DNA of 46,177 nt from Caldithrix abyssi (lineage in GTDB: Bacteria > Calditrichota > Calditrichia > Calditrichales > Calditrichaceae): assembly GCA_011369465.1 (NCBI GenBank), contig DRQG01000153.1:1-46177 (forward strand), in the 5' to 3' direction. This document shows, in pieces, positions 26,103 through 33,491 of this stretch. The translations under genes were made by a program, and so were the position numbers. Under the pieces are notes generated by a model. That model had not been told where the DNA came from, did not search any database, and worked only from the letters and a program-made list of their open reading frames with translations. Within the stretch, counting starts at the first letter, position 1. Every line of letters starts with the position of its first letter.

Positions 26103-26137
26103 AGTACATAGTACATAGTACATAGTACTTAGTACAA
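26103..26137. repeat. Seven-base tandem repeat AGTACAT
   Basis: Five tandem heptamers, three AGTACAT followed by AGTACTT and AGTACAA, lie directly after the palindrome. Such units can vary in number between strains. Confidence 0.75.
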
Positions 26138-26189
26138 AGGAGTAGTGACGCGTAGTTAGAAAATAGAAATTGGGAACTGGGAATTAATT

Positions 26190-26280
26190 ACGAATTAAAA
26201 GCTGATAGCTGAAAGCCGATAGCCGAAAGCTGATAGCTAATAACTGAAAACTTATAACTAATAACTGATAACTATCAACT
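26190..26280. repeat. AGCTGATAGCTGAAAGC / AATAACT tract abutting the menG start
   Basis: Units of AGCTGATAGCT and AGCCGATAGCC pass into AATAACT, AAAACTT, ATAACTA and ATCAACT heptamers that end exactly at the menG ATG. No ribosome site is visible in this stretch. The pattern matches the tract upstream of menB. Confidence 0.7.
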
Positions 26281-27006
26281 ATGACAAAAAAACTAAAACT
26301 TACCCAGGGCGAAGAACGCAAATTTTATGTAAAACGTATGTTTAACGCCATTGCCCGGCGATATGATTTGCTCAATCATCTGTTGAGCTTTGGTATTGAT
26401 ATTTTATGGCGTAAGAAAGCCATCCGTAAATTAAACGTAGCCGCAGATGGGCTGGTGCTCGATCTGGCCTGCGGCACGGGCGATTTTGCTCTTGAAACTA
26501 TTCGACAGAAAAAATGCCGGGTTGTGGGCGTTGATATTGCCGCGCAAATGCTGGTATTCGGCAACCGTAAAAAACAAATAAAAAAAGAGGGTAAACGTCT
26601 CTGTTTTGCCAACGGCGACGGCGAACGGCTTCCTTTTGCCGATAACACCTTCGACGGCGCTACCATTGCCTTCGGCATCCGCAATATGGGCGATATGGAT
26701 CAGGCCCTCCGCGAGTTTGCACGCGTGCTTAAATCTGGCGCTGCGCTGGTTGTGCTGGAATTTTCGCTGCCCCAGTTCAAACCTTTTCGGGCGGTTTATC
26801 TGTTTTATTTTAAACACATCCTGCCGCATATCGGCGCATTAATCAGCGGCGACCGGGAAGCCTATTCCTATCTGCCGCTTTCCGTGGGCGAGTTTCCTTC
26901 TGTTCCGGATTTTCGCCGTAAAATGGAACAGGCCGGTTTTACGAACATAAATCATTGGCGGCTATTAAACGGAGTCGCGGTTATCTATCGCGGCAGATCG
27001 ATTTAG
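26281..27006 (+). CDS. menG: Demethylmenaquinone methyltransferase MenG/UbiE
   Basis: MenG methylates demethylmenaquinone with S-adenosylmethionine, the last step to menaquinone. The 241 residues open with VKRMFNAIARRYDLLNHLLSFG, carry SAM motif I VLDLACGTGDFAL and motif II region GERLPFADNTFDGATIAFGIRN, and end with the UbiE signature ISGDREAYSYLPLSVGEFP and GVAVIYRG. In a menaquinone-only organism menG is the fitting name. The ATG abuts a repeat tract with no Shine-Dalgarno sequence; the next in-frame ATG (MFNAIARRYD) is 20 codons on and would cut a conserved region, so the first is kept. Confidence 0.94.
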   Translation: MTKKLKLTQGEERKFYVKRMFNAIARRYDLLNHLLSFGIDILWRKKAIRKLNVAADGLVLDLACGTGDFALETIRQKKCRVVGVDIAAQMLVFGNRKKQIKKEGKRLCFANGDGERLPFADNTFDGATIAFGIRNMGDMDQALREFARVLKSGAALVVLEFSLPQFKPFRAVYLFYFKHILPHIGALISGDREAYSYLPLSVGEFPSVPDFRRKMEQAGFTNINHWRLLNGVAVIYRGRSI

Positions 27007-27074
27007 AATATTTTCTATACATTAATGATGTTATAAAACTTTACTTTTATGTTATAATATGTTATAATACTACT

Positions 27075-27335
27075 GTGAATGAAATTCAATGACATAATAG
27101 AGCAAGAAAACAGCTCCTTAAAATTGAATTGAAAAGCAGGTTGGCTATTATAAGTGGAATAGAAATCCTGAAAGATTTTCCAGATTCTTTTCCACAAAAT
27201 GTTAAAAAATTAAAAAATCATCAAGACGATTATCGGATCCGGATAGGAAGATATCGTGTTCTGTTTAATTATGACAGGAATATTAAAATAGTATTCATAG
27301 AGGAGGTGAAAAAGAGAGATGAACGTACATACTAA
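27075..27335 (+). pseudogene. RelE/HigB-type toxin gene interrupted by in-frame TGA
   Basis: The frame reads GTG 27075, V-N-E-I-Q, then TGA at 27090-27092, then H-N-R-A-R-K-Q-L-L-K-I and an open run to 27335. The part after the TGA matches RelE/HigB toxins to the C-terminus: ARKQLLKI, QNVKKLKNHQDDYRIRIGRYRVLFNYD and IVFIEEVKKRDERTY. Only the first beta strand lies before the stop, and the expected residue there is a hydrophobic one (family pattern I-x-F-x-x-x-A). So the gene has probably been silenced by a point mutation, unless translation starts late at TTG 27129. A strong AGGAGGTG near its end belongs to the antitoxin gene, which overlaps it by 17 bases. Confidence 0.7.
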
Positions 27336-27660
27336 ACCGCAAATAATTAAACAGGGTGGTAAACCTCTTTTCGCGGTTATCCCCTGGGAAGAATATGAAA
27401 GATTAATTAATGAACAAAATTCCTCTGCTGAAGATATTTATTTTCCTCACGAAGTGGTAAAATACAACGCCTCGGGAGATACATTAATTAAAGCCTGGCG
27501 CAAATATCTTGGGTTAACGCAAACAAAACTTGCCGAAATGGCGGGGATGAAACAGTCGGCGTTGGCCCGCATCGAAGCCGGTAAAAACCGCCCCAAAAGC
27601 GAAACGATTAAACGGCTGGCCCGGGCTATGGATATTTCCCCGGCCCAATTGATTGATTAA
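27319..27660 (+). CDS. Antitoxin with Phd-like N-terminus and XRE-type HTH
   Basis: The 113 residues join two parts. Residues 1-32 (PQIIKQGGKPLFAVIPWEEYERLI) resemble the start of Phd/YefM antitoxins. Residues 53-113 are a helix-turn-helix of the XRE/HigA kind, with LTQTKLAEMAGMKQSALARIEAGKNRPKSE, which binds DNA. Toxin-first order with a short overlap is the HigBA layout. Expected roles are neutralising the RelE-like toxin and repressing the operon. AGGAGGTG ten bases before ATG 27319 is the best ribosome site of this pair. The antitoxin looks intact although the toxin is broken. Its stop overlaps the convergent M1 gene by four bases. Confidence 0.85.
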   Translation: MNVHTKPQIIKQGGKPLFAVIPWEEYERLINEQNSSAEDIYFPHEVVKYNASGDTLIKAWRKYLGLTQTKLAEMAGMKQSALARIEAGKNRPKSETIKRLARAMDISPAQLID

Positions 27661-29990
27661 GGCTGCTCCGTATTTTGATCAGCCTGTTCTGATAAAAAGT
27701 CTTCTTTGAAGGAATCCCAATCTATCTCCTCTGTTCTGGCCAAAACCGATTCGAAGGCGTTAAAGCGAATTTCCTCCGGTTCCATGGGCAGGGAAATCTC
27801 AAATTTGGTCAGCGGCGCTTTGATCCAGCGGGAGGTGCGCGCTTTGTAACCGTTGCTGAGTTCAATCTCTATGATAACCGGCATAATAAAGCCGTCGGAT
27901 ACGTTTTTGGTATGCACGCCAAAATAGACCTTGTAACCCGTATCACCCCATTTAACGGGATGAACGGCATATTCGAATACCGGCATCTCATTGCCGTAAA
28001 CCCATTGATCGAAAAACCAGTCCATATCCTGTTTTAGATGGCGTTCCACGATGGCTTTAAAATCTTCCGTACCCGCTTTTTTACCCAAATAGCTATTGTA
28101 GAAATCGCGCATAATCGCTACAAAAATCTCTTCATCCATAGTCTGCAAATCGATGAGCATATTGCGCAGCATGTGCAGAATCCAGGCTCCCTTGTTGTAG
28201 ATCACCCATTGGTAATCCGCAGGTCTCACGCCTTCGGCGATCCGTGTGCCCAAATAAAGGGGCGGTAACGATTCCCTTTGGAAGAGGGTTTCTTTCCACT
28301 GCCGGAGGGTATTCAGATAAATAGTATTATCCCTCAACGCTTTTTGCACATACCACAAGCCGAAAAACTGAGCAAATCCTTCGGCAAGCCATTTATCCCG
28401 ATAGGTGCGGTAATCCACACCGATGCCCCACCACTGGTGCGCCGTTTCGTGCGACCGAAACAGTTCCTCGAAGCCGCCGGGATTGTAAAAAAGAAAGGTA
28501 AGCATAGATAGACGGATCAGTCCGGGATAAGCCAAACCGTGTCTGGATGGCGCTTCGCTGATATACAGCGTATGGATGGGCGGCCAACCCAAAAGATGGG
28601 TAAAAAAACGCAGACTGTTGATTACGTCGTCGAGGACTTCCTCTTCGGTGTTGCGACGGCTGGTAAGACCGTATTTTTCCGTTTTCAGAACAACCGCTTT
28701 TGGCAGATTGGCTTCCTGTATCTCTATCGATTTAAATGAGCCGATGTTAAAAGAGGCATTGGCGATGGGGATGGGAGTGCTCCAGGAAGCGGTGATCATA
28801 TCGTCGGTCTGCTCTCTGGATACCCGTTCACCTACGGAAACCAGTTCGAATTTGGACGGATAGGTATAAGTAAAGTTAAAAAAGGCCTTTTCCCGGCTGC
28901 CGTATCGCGGATACCAGGTAGATTCATCGCGCATACTAATCCAACCGAAAACCGTTCGGTTTAAAAAATCTTCGCTATGATAAAAGAAGCGCAGGCGCAG
29001 GGTGTCTCCTTTGTCCAATGTCCTGCCGGCATCCACAAACATATAATCGAATTTATCGTCTTTCACAAAATTCAGTTTTTGACCGGCGGCGTTTAATACG
29101 CTGTCCACAAGAATCTCTTGATTCAGATAAAAATACAACCAGCACTGATTGGGCCTGAGCATCACGGTAGTGAGATTTGTTTGGCCCTTGTAGTCCAATT
29201 GATCGGACAAAACGGAATGGAAAGGCATTTCCGTCGTAATGTCATAATTCAGAACCTTCATATAAGGGCCGTTTTCTCTGTTCGGTTTGCGTACCGGAAA
29301 TCGGCAGATTTCGGCCTGCTTTCTGTAAAGATGGCTGCTCGATTCGGACCAGCGTCGAAAACTAACGTTTTCCTCATTGTACGGTGAAATTAAAAAGAAA
29401 TAGGGCTCAAAACGGTCATCGTTGTAGAAATGGGCATAAAAGAGGCTGTTCTCCTCTGCGTCCAGCAAAACTTTGGCGATATCCCGGTCCAGCATGGTGT
29501 CGTAGTGGATCAGATAATCCCGTACGTCGGCAAGTATATCCTTTGTTTTATCTCGGAGCGGTTTGGCCTTAAGCAGTTGGGCATGTGCCGTGATTTGAGT
29601 AAATGTGGTGTCATTAAACAAGAGGAATAGAACACGGAAATTATACCGGAATTCGCTTTGTCCGGTAAGCCTTTTCAACTCAGCCTCTTCGATGGGTAAA
29701 GAGGGACGCATACGGAAAGACCCGTCCCCTAAAAAGAGCGCCGCCCTTAACCGGTCGTCGATAGGGGACAGGGGATAAATCCGTCCCTTTTTCAGATAAA
29801 ATTTCCCGCTATCCCGTTCAAACGGGACGTTTTCCATGGCAAAACATTCCCGCCCCGTTTGCAGCTCTACAATATCGTTGAGTATTTTTTGATAGCGGGT
29901 CTCATCGGATTTGTCTGTTGGATAGGCAAAAACCGGTTGGAACAACCCCATCAAAATGAAAACACAATATAAACGAATCGGGGCTGGCAT
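27657..29990 (-). CDS. Exported M1-family (gluzincin) metallopeptidase
   Basis: The 777-residue protein has a signal peptide (1-22, ending VFA) and a C-terminal half with the gluzincin zinc motif HETAH at 514-518 and the third ligand Glu537 (LAEGFAQFFG), HExxH-x18-E as in M1 aminopeptidases. The first 340 residues are family-specific beta-rich domains. The usual G-x-M-E-N exopeptidase motif is not evident, so aminopeptidase activity is not certain; a broader peptidase role in the periplasm or outer membrane is possible. AAGGAGGTG directly before the ATG is a strong ribosome site. It lies 68 bases downstream of the M1-M28-PDZ gene. Confidence 0.83.
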   Translation of the reverse strand: MPAPIRLYCVFILMGLFQPVFAYPTDKSDETRYQKILNDIVELQTGRECFAMENVPFERDSGKFYLKKGRIYPLSPIDDRLRAALFLGDGSFRMRPSLPIEEAELKRLTGQSEFRYNFRVLFLLFNDTTFTQITAHAQLLKAKPLRDKTKDILADVRDYLIHYDTMLDRDIAKVLLDAEENSLFYAHFYNDDRFEPYFFLISPYNEENVSFRRWSESSSHLYRKQAEICRFPVRKPNRENGPYMKVLNYDITTEMPFHSVLSDQLDYKGQTNLTTVMLRPNQCWLYFYLNQEILVDSVLNAAGQKLNFVKDDKFDYMFVDAGRTLDKGDTLRLRFFYHSEDFLNRTVFGWISMRDESTWYPRYGSREKAFFNFTYTYPSKFELVSVGERVSREQTDDMITASWSTPIPIANASFNIGSFKSIEIQEANLPKAVVLKTEKYGLTSRRNTEEEVLDDVINSLRFFTHLLGWPPIHTLYISEAPSRHGLAYPGLIRLSMLTFLFYNPGGFEELFRSHETAHQWWGIGVDYRTYRDKWLAEGFAQFFGLWYVQKALRDNTIYLNTLRQWKETLFQRESLPPLYLGTRIAEGVRPADYQWVIYNKGAWILHMLRNMLIDLQTMDEEIFVAIMRDFYNSYLGKKAGTEDFKAIVERHLKQDMDWFFDQWVYGNEMPVFEYAVHPVKWGDTGYKVYFGVHTKNVSDGFIMPVIIEIELSNGYKARTSRWIKAPLTKFEISLPMEPEEIRFNAFESVLARTEEIDWDSFKEDFLSEQADQNTEQP

Positions 29991-30058
29991 AAACCACCTC
30001 CTTGTGTTCTCTGTAAAATATTGGCGTCAACAACCGCTTTCCCCCGATGGAACAGGTT

Positions 30059-33000
30059 TTATCGTTCTCCCAAAGTGATGTTCGTTTTGTATGTTTTACC
30101 GTCGCGCAGATATTCCACTTCAACGGTATCGTTCGGCTGAAAGTTTTTTAAAGCATTGGAGTACTCGCGCAGGTTAGCGATCTCATACTTCCCGAATTTT
30201 ACGATGATGTCTCCCGCTTTAAGTCCGGCTTTTTCCGCCGGTGAATTGGAAGCCACGCTTTGCAAAAGTACACCCTTACCGGAATAAGCGAAATCGGGCA
30301 TGCTGCCTGTGGAAGCCCGCCGCCCGCCGCTGTGGGCCGGTTTGCTTTTTACAGAAATTGGCGCACCGGCTTTGCCTGTAAAAGTAAGTGGTTCTTCCCG
30401 ATCCGTAAGATATACCAGAGCTTCCCGTACAAAGGCGGCAACCTTTACCAGCCCCGCGGCATCGATTTTATCGGCGGTATCGCCGGGGCTGTGATAGTCG
30501 CGATGGGCGCCGGAGAAAAACTGCACACCCGGTATGCCGGCGCGGATAAAAGAAACCTGATCGCTGGCATCCAGTTCCTGGGTGACCAGCTCGGCCTCAA
30601 CGCCGGTTACGTATCCGACTCCCATAAAGATATGTTTCCATTCTCTGGCGCTGTTGGCACCCAGAATAAGCAGCTTGTTTTTACCCAACCGGCCCACTGT
30701 ATCCAGATTGAGCACGCCGATGATTTTTTCCGGAGGATACGTTTTCATCGCTTTAATATAGTGCTGTGAACCTTTTAGCCCGCTCTCTTCGGCGGTAAAG
30801 GCGACAAATATGATCGTGCGATTCGGTTTAAGTGATTTGCCCAGCGTGCGCGCCAGTTCCAGCATAACGGCCACACCGCTGGCATTGTCATCTGCGCCGT
30901 AGTGGATTTTACCCTTGTTACCCGCCTTGGCGTCCGGCCAGCCGAGTCCCAGGTGGTCGTAGTGTGCGGTTACCAGCACGGACTGCCCGGCAAAGGCCGG
31001 ATTGACCCCGGGCAGAACGCCGATGATATTGCGCACGGTCGCTTTGTTTCCTTCATCATCAACCACTTCCTGCCATCCCTGAAAATAGCCGCCGTTTTCG
31101 CCGCCGGGTTTCAATCCCGCCTTTTTAAACTGCTCCACAATATATTCGGCGGCCTTATCCAGCCCCTGTGAACCCAGTCCGCGTCCCTGCAATGCTTCGG
31201 ATGCCAGAAAACGCACATCCTGCATCATGCGTTCTGCGGAAAATACCGGCGCCAGTTTGGCCAGCGGCGGACGCACCGGCAGAGCGGCATTGATCTGAGC
31301 GCTGCTTTTACCGTTCACCTGCGGGATAGATGCGATCAGCGGGGAATTAACCGCGGGCCATTGCCCTTTGGCAATATTGGTTGGCTCGTCGCCTTCAAAG
31401 GCCAGATAGCTGTACTTTCCGTAATGCGGTAATTTTCGGGCTAGACCCGGCAAAGCATTCACACTGTGCAAGGTCAGCCAAACAGCCACGGTACGCGGGT
31501 TTTTGGGGTTGCGAACCGTAACGATCACGCTTTTGTCCGAGGCATCCAAACTGCTTTTACCGAAACGAATGGTTGTATCCTTTATTTCCGCATCATAGTC
31601 CTTCATTCCTTCTTCAATGATATACTTAAAGGCGTTGGTCCGGCCGAATATCCAAACCGGCTTATCCGTCGGTAATTCGGAAATATCCGTATCGTTTACG
31701 ATTTCAATTTTTTTGCTGCTGTCTTTGGCCCATATTTCAGCCAGCTTGCGATACAGGCTGCCGTTTTCGTCCCGGCCGGAGGCAGGGAGCACGATGAGCA
31801 GTTTATCGGCGCCAAAAATTTTGGACAGGGCAGGGGGAATTTCGCTGTAGTACAGGCGCCGGAATACATCGAATCGGGGATCGACCTGTATGCGCAGGGG
31901 ATTGCTTTTGTAAACCAGACGGTAGGTCTGCTTTTTGGAATTCAGCGTAATTTTTTCCAGTTGGATTTTATCCGAAAAATATACCGCGATAGGGATTTCG
32001 AGCAGGTAGGGTTCTCCGGACTGGACTTGCGAAAGAGTAAACATGAGCTGATATTCGTCGTCGGTTTTGTTGATGCGGACTTCCGAAAGGCGCAGTTCCG
32101 GCGCGCCGGTGCGGTTTACCCATTGATCAAAAAACGGTTTCAGGTCCAATCCGCTCACTGTTTCAAAAGAGCTGCGGATATCATCAAATCCGGCTTTTTT
32201 AAATTTGTAGTGGCGATAAAAGGTTTGAAATCCTTTGACGAACAGATCATCGCCTACCTTTTCGCGCAGCATATCCCACACCATAAGGCATTTGCCATAT
32301 CCCACAGCTTCGGTTGCCGCGTTGTAGCGCGAATGGAATTGATTGAGCGGGAAATCGTTTTCCGCGTTTACATAATCGGTATAACGCTGCAAAGAAGAAC
32401 GCCGGTAGTCGGCGCCTTTCCCGCGCTGCTCGGCGATCAAATGATCGGCCATATAGGCGGTTAATCCTTCGCACCAGTTGCCGGTTTTAAAATCCACGTA
32501 CACGCTGTTGCCCCACCAGTTGTGCAGCAATTCGTGCGGGTAGGACGAATGCAGAATAAAAGGAAAACGAATGATTTGCGGACCCAATAAAGTAAATGAG
32601 GGCATACCGTAGCCGGTTTCCCAGAAATTTTCCACTAAAGCGAATTTGGCAAACGGATATGGGCCGATCAGTTGACGGTACATTTCCAGATATTGGGCGG
32701 TTGTTTCCAGATATTTGTTGGCCAGGTTTTCATCCGGGGTGCGTAAAAAAGCCATGGCTTCCACTGCGCCGATGGAATAGCTGTACTCGTGAAATGGTGC
32801 GGCGATAAGAAAAACTTCTTCCATGCGTTCCGGTGATTCCCAGCGGGTAACGCGCCGATTGCTCTTTAGTTTATGTATTGTTCGTTTGCCCTGACTAACC
32901 ACATCCCATTCTGCCGGCAAAGAACAGGTGAGGTTGAACGTAATCAGTTGGTCGTTAAACCAGGGTATCCAGTAACTGGAACCGGCTAAATACACACCCT

Positions 33001-33448
33001 GTTCGGATATGATGCCTGGGGAAGTGCTGAAACCACGGGCGTATTCCTCGGACAATTGTTTAACGGGATGGTGGATTTCCCCGCTAAAGCGCAGCTTGAT
33101 GATTTGCTGGCCGCTGGCGTTTTCGGGCAATAGGAGGGCATATTTTTTTTGCGATATGTCCGAAGAGAGAGAAAAATCTTCTTTATCCATTCCAAAATCG
33201 CCGGCACGAATTTCATCCTCACGCAGTTCCACTGTTATCCCGGGCGTTAAGGCTTCTACTTGTAAGTTGCTGTGCAGCAAGAAAAAAATCTGCTGTTTTA
33301 CCATCTCGCCGGGTAGAGTAATTTCATCTTCGGCGGAAAAAGAATGCTTGTCCGGATGAACGGTAACAAGCAATTCGTGATGGATGGCCGCCGGTTGGGC
33401 CCATATTGAAGAAAAAATGAAAAGGGAAAGAACGATATGCTTTATCAT
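30059..33448 (-). CDS. Exported M1-M28-PDZ fusion peptidase
   Basis: Three modules lie in one 1129-residue chain. A signal peptide (1-17) is followed by an M1-like gluzincin unit with HELLH at 305-309, NWWG and third ligand Glu327 (NWCEGLTAYMAD). Residues about 545-700 form a linker domain. An M28 zinc aminopeptidase domain spans about 735-1015, with the full ligand set: AHYDHLG (H829), GADDNASG (D853), AEESGLKGS (E887/E888), NLDTVG (D916) and DYHSPGDT (H986). A PDZ domain fills about 1035-1129, with SPAEKAGLKAGDIIVKFGK. Two independent catalytic centres are predicted. The protein is probably periplasmic. Neighbours on the same strand are M16 (upstream, 43 bases) and M1 (downstream). AGAGG lies before the ATG. 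Confidence 0.87.
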   Translation of the reverse strand: MIKHIVLSLFIFSSIWAQPAAIHHELLVTVHPDKHSFSAEDEITLPGEMVKQQIFFLLHSNLQVEALTPGITVELREDEIRAGDFGMDKEDFSLSSDISQKKYALLLPENASGQQIIKLRFSGEIHHPVKQLSEEYARGFSTSPGIISEQGVYLAGSSYWIPWFNDQLITFNLTCSLPAEWDVVSQGKRTIHKLKSNRRVTRWESPERMEEVFLIAAPFHEYSYSIGAVEAMAFLRTPDENLANKYLETTAQYLEMYRQLIGPYPFAKFALVENFWETGYGMPSFTLLGPQIIRFPFILHSSYPHELLHNWWGNSVYVDFKTGNWCEGLTAYMADHLIAEQRGKGADYRRSSLQRYTDYVNAENDFPLNQFHSRYNAATEAVGYGKCLMVWDMLREKVGDDLFVKGFQTFYRHYKFKKAGFDDIRSSFETVSGLDLKPFFDQWVNRTGAPELRLSEVRINKTDDEYQLMFTLSQVQSGEPYLLEIPIAVYFSDKIQLEKITLNSKKQTYRLVYKSNPLRIQVDPRFDVFRRLYYSEIPPALSKIFGADKLLIVLPASGRDENGSLYRKLAEIWAKDSSKKIEIVNDTDISELPTDKPVWIFGRTNAFKYIIEEGMKDYDAEIKDTTIRFGKSSLDASDKSVIVTVRNPKNPRTVAVWLTLHSVNALPGLARKLPHYGKYSYLAFEGDEPTNIAKGQWPAVNSPLIASIPQVNGKSSAQINAALPVRPPLAKLAPVFSAERMMQDVRFLASEALQGRGLGSQGLDKAAEYIVEQFKKAGLKPGGENGGYFQGWQEVVDDEGNKATVRNIIGVLPGVNPAFAGQSVLVTAHYDHLGLGWPDAKAGNKGKIHYGADDNASGVAVMLELARTLGKSLKPNRTIIFVAFTAEESGLKGSQHYIKAMKTYPPEKIIGVLNLDTVGRLGKNKLLILGANSAREWKHIFMGVGYVTGVEAELVTQELDASDQVSFIRAGIPGVQFFSGAHRDYHSPGDTADKIDAAGLVKVAAFVREALVYLTDREEPLTFTGKAGAPISVKSKPAHSGGRRASTGSMPDFAYSGKGVLLQSVASNSPAEKAGLKAGDIIVKFGKYEIANLREYSNALKNFQPNDTVEVEYLRDGKTYKTNITLGER

Positions 33449-33491
33449 GATAACCTCTTGTATGATTAAACTGAAATAATCTTTGTATCCT

